Positions 1 to 8,892 of a DNA stretch of 64,000 bases are shown here, piece by piece. The position numbers were made by a program, and so were the translations under genes. Location: NCBI RefSeq assembly GCF_023206395.1, contig NZ_CP066149.1, positions 3,348,001 to 3,412,000 of the forward strand. The letters are read 5' to 3'. This stretch comes from Vibrio sp. ED004. GTDB lineage: Bacteria > Pseudomonadota > Gammaproteobacteria > Enterobacterales > Vibrionaceae. Numbering within the stretch: position 1 is the stretch's first letter; each line of letters opens with the position of its first letter. The notes under the pieces were generated by a model that ran no database searches, had not been told where the DNA came from, and worked only from the letters and a program-made list of their open reading frames with translations.

Positions 1-1
1 T

Positions 2-271
2 CACTCTGTTGTTCAAATTCATCCAGAAACCGGTAAAGAAACACTCTATATCAATGAACAGTTTACGCGCTATATCAATGAGCTCGACCGTCAAGAGAGT
101 GATGCTTTACTCTGCCAATTATTTGAAGTTGCACGACGCCCTGAGTTTCAAGTTCGTTTCAAATGGGACAAAGGCTCAATGGCGATCTGGGATAACAGGG
201 TAACGCAGCATTACGCGGTGATAGATTACGGCGATACGCCAAGGAAAATGCACAGAGTGACGGTGACCTAG
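2..271 (+). CDS. TauD/TfdA-family dioxygenase, C-terminal end only
   Basis: This is the last 89 codons of a gene that starts before the window. The translation ends with a segment typical of Fe(II)/2-oxoglutarate-dependent TauD-type dioxygenases: a WDNRVTQHYA stretch supplies the distal iron-binding His, and an MHRVTV segment holds the Arg that binds 2-oxoglutarate in the family. The family oxidises taurine, alkyl sulfates or related substrates to release sulfite or sulfate. The substrate here cannot be inferred from the tail alone. No strong terminator follows; only a five-pair hairpin near 310-325 is visible. Confidence 0.8.
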   Translation, partial: HSVVQIHPETGKETLYINEQFTRYINELDRQESDALLCQLFEVARRPEFQVRFKWDKGSMAIWDNRVTQHYAVIDYGDTPRKMHRVTVT

Positions 272-394
272 CTTACGTAAGTTTAGGGTAAATTCAGGCT
301 AAGCCGAATGCGGCTAAATACTTTGACTCATCGATTAATGTGATTTATTTTTAGCGCTAATGTTCAACTCAATACAAATATAAGGAGGATTTTT

Positions 395-475
395 ATGAAA
401 GTGTGTGAATTTAACTTTGCGCATATTTTTTGGTACGACCAAAACTCAAGTTTTAACACTATCGTGCTGCGATAA
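395..475 (+). CDS. 26-residue leader peptide upstream of the ABC-F gene
   Basis: A short reading frame begins with MKVCEFNFAH and ends in NTIVLR before TAA. It is preceded by a near-perfect ribosome binding site, TAAGGAGGAT at 381-390, far stronger than that of the ABC-F gene downstream. The peptide resembles no enzyme. Its position 120 bases before an ABC-F gene, plus the repeats inside and after it, fits a regulatory leader whose translation controls the downstream gene. This is known for several antibiotic-protection ABC-F and erm genes. Codons 17-20 form segment 1 of the proposed attenuator. The leader role is inferred; the frame and its ribosome binding site are directly visible. Confidence 0.7.
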   Translation: MKVCEFNFAHIFWYDQNSSFNTIVLR

Positions 476-597
476 CCAAAACTTGAGCGAAGCATTAAAC
501 ATAACCCTCAATAGAGTTTCTTCACTCTAGTTTACTTGGTTGTTGTCAGCGAATGACGACAGCGCTTTCTTGCGCTTGAAACTTGAGTAAACAAATG
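444..597 (+). promoter_or_regulatory. putative four-segment translational attenuator of the ABC-F gene
   Basis: Four short segments can pair in alternative ways. Segment 1 (ACTCAAGTTTT, 444-454) lies inside the leader peptide frame. Segment 2 (AAAACTTGAG, 478-487) is its exact complement over 10 bases. Segment 3 (ACTCTAGTTT, 524-533) can pair with segment 2 or 4 apart from about one mismatch. Segment 4 (AAACTTGAGT, 579-588) covers the initiation region just before the ATG at 595 and is also an exact 10-base complement of segment 1. Pairing 1:2 with 3:4 would hide the start; a ribosome stalled on the leader would free 2 to pair with 3 and expose it. The mechanism is inferred from the complementarity. 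Confidence 0.6.
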
Positions 598-2361
598 ACT
601 ACATTAATATCTACATCATCTATTTCTTACGATCTAACATCATGCCGCTTATTTGATGGGCTTTCTTTCACCATTAAAAAGGGTGACCGCATTGGCCTAA
701 TTGGCAGCAATGGGTGTGGAAAAAGCACCTTACTGCGTCTATTAAACAAAGACTTACCAGACTATGTTAGCAGTGTCTCATTCGCCTCTTATGCTGAAGT
801 CGCGCTTATTGAGCAACATCTCCCTAAACGGCTGTTGACTATGTCGATGCTCGATTCCGTTGTCGATAACCTGCCAGCAGAGATACAACTCACTGAGCAA
901 TGGCGTGCTCAAATCATCTTGTCTAATTTAGGCTTTGACGAAAGCTATTGGGAGCAGCCGATTGGCACCTTAAGTGGCGGTCAATACGCACGAGTACTGG
1001 TGGCAAGAGCCCTGATTGTCGAACCTGACGTTCTACTACTGGATGAACCGAGCAACCACTTAGATTTGCCAACCTTGCTTTGGTTAGAGCAATTTCTGAT
1101 GGATTGGAAGGGCACTTTTGTGATGGTGTCACATGACCAAAGGTTACTCGATCATGTAACCAACTGTACTTGGGTACTGCGTGATAAAAAACTGCAAACC
1201 TTTAGTCAAACCTGCACACAAGCAAGGAAGGCTTTAGAGGAGAAAGACCGAGCTGACGCTGAAAGGCAAGAGGCGGAACAAAAGGAGATTAACCGCATTG
1301 AAAAGAGTGCGCAGCGATTAGCTATTTGGGGCAGGGATTTCGACAACGAAGGCCTAGCACGCAAAGCCAAAAGCATGGAGAAACGTGCCGCAGGTTTACG
1401 AACGACCATGACGCGTTTGGATACGATTGAGCCATGGACACTAAGCCTATCCGGTGAGTCGATGAAAGCTAACCGCTTACTTGAACTAGCTTCGGTGCCA
1501 ATCTCAGCTACGCAAGATCAAGCGCCACTGTTTGAAGTTCTGTTCCAGCAGGTTAAGAGTGGTGACCGAGTCGCTATCTTAGGTAAGAACGGCGCAGGTA
1601 AGTCTTCATTGTTGAAAGTGCTGTGGGCAAGCTATCAAGCCTCTCAACTTGAAGATAATGGTTACTTCCATCCTCAAGCTGAAGTGGGTTATTACGACCA
1701 AAGCTTGAACCAACTGTGCGATGAACATTCTTTGATAGATTCGTTGTACCCGTTTTATCCGGTTTCACAGGAAGCCAGAAAAATGGCTTTGATCAGCGCT
1801 GGCTTTTCTTATGAAAGACACGATCAAAAGATCGCTGAACTGAGTGGTGGCGAGCGTTCCCGGCTATTGTTCGTCGGGCTATCTTTGGCTAAGTATCACT
1901 TCCTGTTGCTTGACGAACCAACGAACCACCTAGATATTGAAGGTAAGGAAGAGCTGGCTGATTGTTTAACTCGTTTTGAAGGCGGCCTGTTGCTGGTTAG
2001 CCATGATCGAGAACTCATCGAGAGTTCATGTAATCGATTCTGGTATATCAATGACGGTCAGCTGGTGGAAATGACTTACCTAGACGCGGTTTATGAGGCT
2101 ATGTCTGTCGGTAATCAAGTTGATAGCTTAGAGGCGGGAGGGGAAACTCCGAGCACTGTGTTATCACGATCCATGGTGAGTGAAAATCAACACTCTGAGC
2201 TAGTTCAAAATGATGACGAGTTGCTGTTGGAACGGCTATTAGAGTTGGAAGAGTTACTAACACAAGACCAGTCACGCAAAGCGAAACACCAGAAGCCAGA
2301 TCTGCAACAGAAATGGCAGAAAGAGATAGTTAGCATAAACGCGAAACTCGAGCTCAGTTAG
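595..2361 (+). CDS. ABC-F family ATPase, possibly ribosome-protecting
   Basis: A soluble tandem ATP-binding cassette protein of about 588 residues without membrane segments. The first cassette has a Walker A at residues 37-45, LSGGQ at 126-130 and LLLDEP at 147-152. A charged linker (about 195-280) rich in Lys, Arg and Glu leads to a second cassette with GKNGAGKSS near 335, LSGGE and LLLDEP. The C-terminus is Glu-rich. ABC-F proteins bind the ribosomal E site, and some displace antibiotics from the 50S subunit. The ATG at 595 is preferred to a TTG four codons upstream (583), though neither has a strong ribosome binding site. The leader peptide and attenuator before the gene suggest drug-inducible expression, so an antibiotic-protection role is plausible but unproven. 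Confidence 0.88.
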   Translation: MTTLISTSSISYDLTSCRLFDGLSFTIKKGDRIGLIGSNGCGKSTLLRLLNKDLPDYVSSVSFASYAEVALIEQHLPKRLLTMSMLDSVVDNLPAEIQLTEQWRAQIILSNLGFDESYWEQPIGTLSGGQYARVLVARALIVEPDVLLLDEPSNHLDLPTLLWLEQFLMDWKGTFVMVSHDQRLLDHVTNCTWVLRDKKLQTFSQTCTQARKALEEKDRADAERQEAEQKEINRIEKSAQRLAIWGRDFDNEGLARKAKSMEKRAAGLRTTMTRLDTIEPWTLSLSGESMKANRLLELASVPISATQDQAPLFEVLFQQVKSGDRVAILGKNGAGKSSLLKVLWASYQASQLEDNGYFHPQAEVGYYDQSLNQLCDEHSLIDSLYPFYPVSQEARKMALISAGFSYERHDQKIAELSGGERSRLLFVGLSLAKYHFLLLDEPTNHLDIEGKEELADCLTRFEGGLLLVSHDRELIESSCNRFWYINDGQLVEMTYLDAVYEAMSVGNQVDSLEAGGETPSTVLSRSMVSENQHSELVQNDDELLLERLLELEELLTQDQSRKAKHQKPDLQQKWQKEIVSINAKLELS

Positions 2362-2430
2362 CTTTTGATTCAATTCGCTAAGTACATTGGCTAGCACTAC
2401 AGCTCGACTGTGACCGCTAAATATGAAAAG

Positions 2431-2470
2431 TAAGGCTCTTTGGCTCCGTATCGGCTAAAGAGCCTATTTT
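2431..2470 (+). terminator. rho-independent terminator after the ABC-F gene
   Basis: Stem AGGCTCTTT (2433-2441) pairs with AAAGAGCCT (2457-2465), followed by ATTTT. Confidence 0.75.
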
Positions 2471-2653
2471 CAATTTCTCATCGTGAAGATATTTCCTTTT
2501 AACATCAACGTAGCCTCCATTCGTTTTTATAAAAACATATACTTATCCATAGTGTTAAAAGCACATTACCTAGCGAATATCGCAATCTCAGTCAGGCGAA
2601 TGCGATTCTCTGTGGGTATCATTTCTACGAATTCTTAACTGGGTACAAGAAAA

Positions 2654-3517
2654 ATGAATGTAGTGAAGCACCATGAACGAAGAATACGGAAGGTATGTGA
2701 CTTCATCGATGGCCATTTAGATGAAGCTTTGAGTTTAGAAGAGTTAAGCTCTGTTGGCGCGAGCTCTAAATTCCATTTTCACCGTGTTTTTAAATCATTC
2801 ATGGGTATTAGCACCATTCAATATGTACTGTTGGCGCGCTTAAAACGAGCTTCTTTTCGATTAGCTTTTGAGCCAGAACACAGTGTTACAGACGTTGCCT
2901 TTGAAGCGCATTTTGAAAGTCTCGAGGGGTTTTCTCGTGCATTTTCTAGAAACTTTGGGCAAACGCCCTCCCAGTTTAGAAAACAGCCAAATTGGCCATC
3001 TTGGCATTCAAAGTATGAGTTTAACCCACCGAAAATTGGAGACAGGGTAATGGACGTAAAAGTCGTAGAGTTTTGTGAAACACAAGTCGCTTTAATTGAA
3101 CATAAGGGAAGCCCTAAGCTTGTCTACAACACGGCAGCCAAGTTTATTGATTGGAGAAAATCGACAGGGCTCTCTCCCGTAAAAACGAGCCACACTTATG
3201 GGGTGCCTTATTCCGACCCGGCTGATACCGTGGAAGACGAGTTTCGTTTTGATATTTGCGGAGTCCACCAAGGCAATGTGCCGAAAAATGCCTTTGGTGT
3301 GAAGTCTGGTGTTATTCCTGGCGGTCGATGCGCTGTTGCTGTTCACAAGGGAAGCCATGACCTAATCAGTGATACCGTTTACTACTTGTATCGAAATTGG
3401 TTACCTGAAAGTGGAGAGGAACTAAGGGATTTTCCATGCTTTTTCCACTATGTGAATCTTGTTCACGAAGTGGACGAATGTGATTTGATAACTCACATCT
3501 ATTTACCGATACGTTAG
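2654..3517 (+). CDS. AraC-family regulator with GyrI-like effector-binding domain
   Basis: A 287-residue transcription factor. An N-terminal AraC/XylS DNA-binding domain (about residues 8-108) carries two helix-turn-helix units and ends in the usual GQTPSQFR segment. A GyrI-like (SbmC-type) small-molecule binding domain follows at about 130-287. This order, HTH first and GyrI-like second, is that of the Rob/BmrR-like group that senses drugs or other hydrophobic ligands. It stands alone between terminators, so its target genes are not clear. The ABC-F gene upstream has its own terminator. The ATG is the only reasonable start, with a weak upstream AAGAAAA. Confidence 0.88.
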   Translation: MNVVKHHERRIRKVCDFIDGHLDEALSLEELSSVGASSKFHFHRVFKSFMGISTIQYVLLARLKRASFRLAFEPEHSVTDVAFEAHFESLEGFSRAFSRNFGQTPSQFRKQPNWPSWHSKYEFNPPKIGDRVMDVKVVEFCETQVALIEHKGSPKLVYNTAAKFIDWRKSTGLSPVKTSHTYGVPYSDPADTVEDEFRFDICGVHQGNVPKNAFGVKSGVIPGGRCAVAVHKGSHDLISDTVYYLYRNWLPESGEELRDFPCFFHYVNLVHEVDECDLITHIYLPIR

Positions 3518-3549
3518 GCTCGTTACTGAACTAGCATTGCATATCTATT

Positions 3550-3585
3550 AGGAGGCTTCGTATTCACGAGGCCTTGTTGTTTTTA
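3550..3585 (+). terminator. probable terminator after the AraC/GyrI-like gene
   Basis: An imperfect stem of AGGCTTCG with CACGAGGCCT is followed by a T-rich run ending TTTTT. Confidence 0.5.
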
Positions 3586-3760
3586 TAAGCATAAACACAA
3601 GCCCCAAAATTTAAGATTAAAAGCAAATACCTTCATATATATTTGATTGAAACCTCACTGCTGACAGGGGATGTGTAATATAATCGGCGCCTAAATATAA
3701 GAATAAAAATTAAACCATAGAACCAGTAAACGTTAGGGCTTAGAGAACAAAGTATTTCGT

Positions 3761-5809
3761 ATGAACGCTATTCGCAAAGTTTATCAATACGCAGAACCTA
3801 ATCTCACCCTTGTGGGTTGGATGGGCTTTGTCGGCTTTCCCATTTACTACATTGTGTGGGAGTTTTTATTCCCTCAACCTTATGAAAACCTACCGCTGCG
3901 TCTAGCGTGTTCGGTACTGTTCTTAGGCATTATTTTTCGCAATCGCGTCCCATTTGAGTGGCGTAAATACCTTCCGGCTTATTACCAAGTTGCGGTAACC
4001 CTCTGCTTGCCGTGTTTCTTCTTTTACATGCTGCTGATGAACAATTGGTCCAACGTTTGGGTCATGTCTTTTATGTCGGCTATATTCCTGCATATTTTGT
4101 TGGTACACGTCACTAAGGTCATGTTCGCTCAAACTTTTGCCGGAATTGGAATTGCGACGTTATGTGCATGGGTGGCACAAGGTTTCTACCTAGAAATTAC
4201 AATGGATTGGACGCATGTGCCCATCTTCTTGTTTATCTACTTGTTCGGTAACTTGTTCTATTTCCGTAATCAGGTGGAACATGAAAATAAGGTGTCACTG
4301 GCGAAGTCTTTTGGCGCCGGTATTGCCCACGAGATGCGAAACCCTTTAAGTGGTTTATTAACGTCTATTGATGTCATGCAATCGATACTGCCGAACCCCA
4401 AAAGTGGCGACCATAAAGGGCAATATGCGCTGAGCAATGAAGATGTTATCCAGCTACGAGAAGTGGGTGATGAAGCGATGGAGATCATCCACTCAGGTAA
4501 CGAAACGATTGATCTGTTATTGACTTCAATTGATGAAAACCGTGTATCCCGATCGACCTTTAAAAAGCATTCGGCGCAAGCGGTCGTTGAGGATTCGATT
4601 GCCAGCTTCAACTACAAGCGCGCAGCCGATAAATCGGCAATCTCTTTAGACGTACAAAGCGACTTTGACTTCTTAGGCAGCGATACCTTGTTGAAGTACG
4701 TGATGTATAACCTGTTCAAGAACGCATTCCACCATCGTAGCCCTGAAGATTTCCATATTCATGTCACGATGTGCAGCGATGAAGTCACCAACCAAATCAT
4801 GGTGACGGATAACGGCTCTGGCATATCAAGCGATGTGATTCGCCGCATCTTCCAAGACTTCTACACCACAGGCCAATCGGGTAACTACGGTTTAGGTTTA
4901 CCATTTTGTCAGAAGGTCATGCGCTCGTTTGGTGGCGAAATTAAATGTCAGTCGGAAGTGGAGCAATGGACGCAATTCACGATGACGTTCCCATCTCTGG
5001 CATCCAACTCAGTCAAAGAGATAAAGAGCGAGCTGACTAAGTTAAAGAGTGTGGTGATGATCAGTGACCAGAAAGTTCTGACCAGTAAAATGACCGAGAT
5101 GTCGCGTTTTATGGGCTTTGACCTCACTATTATGGATGTCGCTTCTGCGCTTAAAAATAAGGAATATCAGTTCGAATTTGATCTGGTGTTCGTTGATATG
5201 GAGAGCTTGGATCTACGAGCTAGTTGTTTGGAGAGAATTGAGTCACTGCTTTCGTTTACCGAAGCTCGAATCATTTACCTCTATGAGCATCATCCGATTA
5301 GGCGTGTACGTAACGTCTCTTTCGAGCCTATTTGGGTGGAAACGCAGGTTTGGCTACTCAATACCAAAGCGACCATCGACCGCTTACTTTTCGATTCCAA
5401 TTACGTGATGCCTTCTGTGCCAGTAAAACCACTAGAGGCTGCGAATAAGCGTACAATTATGGTGGTGGATGACAATGAATCTCTGCGTCGTTTTACTGCG
5501 ATGTTATTGGAAAAGCAGGGCTTTGATGTTGTGCAGAAAGAAGATGGTCAGCAAGCGTTAGATGCGTTGGATAGCGACGATATTGACTTGATTCTTATGG
5601 ATATCGAAATGCCAATCATGGATGGTGTGGAAGCGTCTCGCCGAATTCGAAGTGCCAACAAAGCGTACTCTTCGGTGCCGATTATTGCCCATACCGGTGA
5701 CAGTTCGCCCGTCACTTTGGAGAAAATGGAATCATCAGGCATGTCTGATTTCATCGTCAAACCCGCAGATAAAAACCGACTGTTCGATAAGATTGCTCAC
5801 TGGATCTAA
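3761..5809 (+). CDS. cqsS: CAI-1 autoinducer sensor hybrid histidine kinase CqsS
   Basis: A 682-residue hybrid kinase. About six membrane segments fill residues 18-170 and form the receptor. The HisKA box FGAGIAHEMRNPL places the phosphorylated His at about 190. The HATPase domain has N-box and G-box motifs (DNGSGIS, GNYGLGLPFC) near 345-390. A C-terminal receiver has its Asp at about residue 614 (MDIEMP). Length, order and the neighbouring cqsA match Vibrio CqsS, which senses the alpha-hydroxyketone CAI-1 and feeds phosphate through LuxU to LuxO. LuxU and LuxO are not in this window. The divergent second half before the receiver is usual for the family. Confidence 0.95.
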   Translation: MNAIRKVYQYAEPNLTLVGWMGFVGFPIYYIVWEFLFPQPYENLPLRLACSVLFLGIIFRNRVPFEWRKYLPAYYQVAVTLCLPCFFFYMLLMNNWSNVWVMSFMSAIFLHILLVHVTKVMFAQTFAGIGIATLCAWVAQGFYLEITMDWTHVPIFLFIYLFGNLFYFRNQVEHENKVSLAKSFGAGIAHEMRNPLSGLLTSIDVMQSILPNPKSGDHKGQYALSNEDVIQLREVGDEAMEIIHSGNETIDLLLTSIDENRVSRSTFKKHSAQAVVEDSIASFNYKRAADKSAISLDVQSDFDFLGSDTLLKYVMYNLFKNAFHHRSPEDFHIHVTMCSDEVTNQIMVTDNGSGISSDVIRRIFQDFYTTGQSGNYGLGLPFCQKVMRSFGGEIKCQSEVEQWTQFTMTFPSLASNSVKEIKSELTKLKSVVMISDQKVLTSKMTEMSRFMGFDLTIMDVASALKNKEYQFEFDLVFVDMESLDLRASCLERIESLLSFTEARIIYLYEHHPIRRVRNVSFEPIWVETQVWLLNTKATIDRLLFDSNYVMPSVPVKPLEAANKRTIMVVDDNESLRRFTAMLLEKQGFDVVQKEDGQQALDALDSDDIDLILMDIEMPIMDGVEASRRIRSANKAYSSVPIIAHTGDSSPVTLEKMESSGMSDFIVKPADKNRLFDKIAHWI

Positions 5810-5863
5810 TGAATGTCATAGGTTGATCTACACAACCATTTTGTAGGCGACTCAAATACAAGA

Positions 5864-5895
5864 AAGAGCTCAGCGAATTGCTGGGCTCTTTTTGT
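5864..5895 (+). terminator. terminator between convergent cqsS and cqsA
   Basis: Stem AAGAGCTCAGC with GCTGGGCTCTT (one G-T pair) followed by TTTTG. It serves cqsS. The cqsA side has only a short A run, so use in both directions is possible but weaker. Confidence 0.7.
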
Positions 5896-5960
5896 TTAGC
5901 GACATGGTAGCGTCCATTCTGTCCTGCCGTTTTTTAATTAAAGAATTAGTGTGTTCAGAG

Positions 5961-7142
5961 TTATACGAACTCTAACTCTGGGTGACGGTATGCCTCATGA
6001 CAAACCGTGAGCACATGGTCAATGTCTCGTGGAGTCATGTCAGCATTCACTGAAAATCGGATGATGTTCTTATTCTTACCCGTAGCAGGACGGCAGAACA
6101 CTGCGCCGAACACATCTCGCTCTTCGAGGAAATCGCGTACTCGCTCTGTATTTCTTTCATTACCGCACTCTAGCGAGACGATTTGAGATTCACTACGGAT
6201 GTTAAAGCCGATCCGTTTTAGACCCGTAATAAGCGACTGTGCTCGCTTAAACAGGGCTTCTCGTTTGTCATCTGCACCTTTAATCACCTCCAATGTTTTC
6301 TCTAAGCGAATCACTTCTTGTGGCAACACGGTTGAGCTAAAAATGGCGGGATAAGCGACAAACGGCAAAGTATCAGAGAGCTGCTTAGGCCCAAGGATCG
6401 CGCCTGCGCGATAAGCGAAGGTTTTAGCTAAGCTGACGGTGATAAAGTCGACTTGGTCGGTGAGCCCAAGCGCTTGCACTAAGCCTGCACCTTTTTCACC
6501 GTGTGTCCCTAATGAGTGCGATTCATCGACGATAACAGCGCAATCAAACGCTTGCGCCATTTCGTAGATGTCGCGGAGCGGGGCAATGGTACCGATGGTG
6601 CTGTAAACCGAGTCGACAACAATCACACCAGAACCATGACGCTCCAGTTGCTTACGTAGGTGACTCATATTGTTATGCATAAATGGATGAGCTGTCGCAC
6701 CCGCCGCGCGAATACCTTCCCATAACGACATGTGCGCAAAGAAGTCGATATACACAGGCGTATTTGGTGGACAGACAGTTTGAAGCAACCCAATATTGGC
6801 AGCCCAACCAGACTGAGAAAGCAGGCAGCTTTCCATTCCAACATAGTTGGCGAGTTCGCTTTCAAACGCAGGTTTAGATTCTGCATCTTGTAAGAAAATC
6901 GCAGACATCACCACATTGTCGTCGTGGTCGCTGATCGCCGATTGGTGGGCTTGTTGGATTGCTTTGTTGTGTGACAAAGACAAATAATCATTGCTCTGCA
7001 TGACAACGGAGTCGCGCGATGGACGTTTACCCAACACCAAGTGTTTTTGGCTTTGGTTCTGGGTAATTAGGTCTTGAATATAGAAGCTCAAGCGTTCTTC
7101 AATAAAGGAAGGTAATGGTTTGTTTTTGGTTTTATCACTCAT
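5961..7142 (-). CDS. cqsA: CAI-1 autoinducer synthase CqsA (PLP-dependent acyltransferase)
   Basis: A fold-type I alpha-oxoamine synthase-like enzyme of 393 residues. The PLP lysine is K240 in SLAKTFAYRAGA, and the DESHSLGTHG motif lies at about 206-215. Vibrio CqsA joins an acyl-CoA to S-adenosylmethionine or an amino acid to give the precursor of the CAI-1 signal. The long runs matching V. cholerae CqsA, such as YIDFFAHMSLWEG and VFGAVFCRPATGKNKNIIR, make the call firm against KBL or BioF. The ATG at 7142 has GAAGAGA upstream and is preferred to a TTG five codons earlier (7157). It converges with cqsS, its receptor. Confidence 0.95.
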   Translation of the reverse strand: MSDKTKNKPLPSFIEERLSFYIQDLITQNQSQKHLVLGKRPSRDSVVMQSNDYLSLSHNKAIQQAHQSAISDHDDNVVMSAIFLQDAESKPAFESELANYVGMESCLLSQSGWAANIGLLQTVCPPNTPVYIDFFAHMSLWEGIRAAGATAHPFMHNNMSHLRKQLERHGSGVIVVDSVYSTIGTIAPLRDIYEMAQAFDCAVIVDESHSLGTHGEKGAGLVQALGLTDQVDFITVSLAKTFAYRAGAILGPKQLSDTLPFVAYPAIFSSTVLPQEVIRLEKTLEVIKGADDKREALFKRAQSLITGLKRIGFNIRSESQIVSLECGNERNTERVRDFLEERDVFGAVFCRPATGKNKNIIRFSVNADMTPRDIDHVLTVCHEAYRHPELEFV

Positions 7143-7400
7143 AATAGTTCTCTTCAAATACAGGATAACGCCAGCGCTGACGGCTGTATATTGAAGATAA
7201 AAAGTGATGTGTCATTAGCCAAGTTGCATAATTTTGTGGGTGCTTGCAAACTCAGTATTTAAGGGTTTTGAGGCGAATGGATTTCCTTACGGTAACGAGC
7301 TTTAACCCAATTCCAATCAGAATAATAACCGCCTCTTTTATAACAAATAGCGATGAAGGGACTAAGAATCAAAGCTGTGAGAGAGAGCTCTGAAAACAGT

Positions 7401-8789
7401 CTAATCACTGACACATTGATGGATGATTTTGATCAAGTCATCCAACTGTTGCTTTGCTTCTCCCTCAAGCGAATAACCAAAATTGATGCGTAGACAGTTG
7501 CTGTAGAGATCAAGAGTACTGAACAGATGGCCAAGCCTGATATCAAGGTTTTGTGCGGCGACCGCTTGAGTAAAAGCTTGTTGATTTAGATTGGGGATTT
7601 GTAGCCAAAGCACCATGCCACCCTGTGGGTTACTGATCTTCACATCTTGAGGCAGGTGTTGGGCTAAATAGCTGAGGTATTGCTGACGCAATGAAAGGAT
7701 TTGAGAGCATCTTCTTCTAACGTGTTTGGCGTACTGGCCAGACTCGATAAAGTCAGCAACCGCAAGTTGAGTCGGCAGGGCAACACCATAGCTCGCTGCA
7801 GAAAAGTGAGCTTTGTACTCGTCTATGTACCTTCCTGGCAAACACCAGCCTAAACGATAACTGGGTGAAAGGCTTTTCGATACCGACCCACACCACAACA
7901 CGTATCCACCTTTGTCGTAGTATTTTGCAGGCAGTGGCGTGTGTGATGAGTATGAGAGTTCCAAATACACATCGTCTTCAATGATGGGTACTCGGTAGTG
8001 ATTCGCTAATTCAGCCAGTTTCTGTTTTTGACTGGCAGACATATTGATCCCTTGAGGGTTCATATGAGAGGTACAGAAGATAGCGGCATCCACACGTTTG
8101 TTTTTCAGATGTGCTTCCAGTTGTTGTAGGTCGACACCGTCATCCAAAGACGGGATCTCAATGATCTGGCGTGACATCTTGCCAAGTAACTCTAGAATAC
8201 CGTTGAAACAAGGTGAGCTGATGGCAATGGTGTCACCTTCCTTGGTGCAGGATTCAAGAGCGGCTTTAATCGCCGACATGCAGCCTGCAGTGATCACCAT
8301 TTCGTCCGGTGCAAAATGGACATCAAGCTTGGCAAAGTGGGTGGATAAAGCTTGCCTTAACATCGGTTCGCCCTGTGTATCAGGGTAGTGATTAAGCCTG
8401 TCACCCATACGTTTGATAGAACGGCGGAAGCTGCGTTCTAGCTCAACAATCGATTGTTCATCATTAGTGGTGCTAGAGACCCCTAAAGGCCCATGGATTG
8501 AGTTGTGAGTCGATGAAGTTTGTCTGACTTTGGAAACCTTACTCTCAAACTGTGCCCACTCAGGCGTTGAATGAACAGGCTTATGAGGCGAGACAAAATA
8601 CCCTGCTTGAGGGCGAGAATGAATCCAACCCTGTGATTCTAACTCTTGGTAACAGCTCACTACGGTCGACATGCTGATGGCTTGCTGCTTAGCTAATTGA
8701 CGCAGTGAAGGCATACGTCCACCCTCGGGTCTTTTCCCGGTTTCAATCTCATCAATGAACTGATTCGCAAGTTTTCTGTAGATACTCAT
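7401..8789 (-). CDS. MocR-type (GntR/aminotransferase) transcriptional regulator
   Basis: A two-domain regulator of about 462 residues. A GntR winged helix occupies residues 1-75 (PSLRQLAKQQAISMSTVV). A class I aminotransferase-like domain runs from about 110 to the end, with the PLP lysine in GSVSKSLSPSYRLGW near 305. MocR proteins bind PLP or an amino-PLP adduct and usually control one neighbouring gene. This one is divergent from an EamA-type exporter, with two direct repeats in the shared promoter, so that exporter is the likely target. The ATG at 8789 follows a GTG two codons upstream that could also serve. Confidence 0.9.
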   Translation of the reverse strand: MSIYRKLANQFIDEIETGKRPEGGRMPSLRQLAKQQAISMSTVVSCYQELESQGWIHSRPQAGYFVSPHKPVHSTPEWAQFESKVSKVRQTSSTHNSIHGPLGVSSTTNDEQSIVELERSFRRSIKRMGDRLNHYPDTQGEPMLRQALSTHFAKLDVHFAPDEMVITAGCMSAIKAALESCTKEGDTIAISSPCFNGILELLGKMSRQIIEIPSLDDGVDLQQLEAHLKNKRVDAAIFCTSHMNPQGINMSASQKQKLAELANHYRVPIIEDDVYLELSYSSHTPLPAKYYDKGGYVLWCGSVSKSLSPSYRLGWCLPGRYIDEYKAHFSAASYGVALPTQLAVADFIESGQYAKHVRRRCSQILSLRQQYLSYLAQHLPQDVKISNPQGGMVLWLQIPNLNQQAFTQAVAAQNLDIRLGHLFSTLDLYSNCLRINFGYSLEGEAKQQLDDLIKIIHQCVSD

Positions 8790-8807
8790 GGTCACGACCG
8801 TTGTTAA

Positions 8808-8856
8808 CTGTACTGGTTTTTATTGTTAAAATTGTATCTGTACCGGTTTTATTGTT
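8808..8856. promoter_or_regulatory. direct-repeat operator between the mocR-type gene and the EamA gene
   Basis: Two near-identical copies, CTGTACTGGTTTTTATTGTT at 8808-8827 and CTGTACCGGTTTTATTGTT at 8838-8856, start 30 bases apart, about three helical turns. MocR regulators are known to bind direct repeats in the promoter shared with their target, so this is the likely operator. Confidence 0.7.
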
Positions 8857-8892
8857 CAAGGGATACTCTTTCAAAACACAGGAGGGGTCAGT

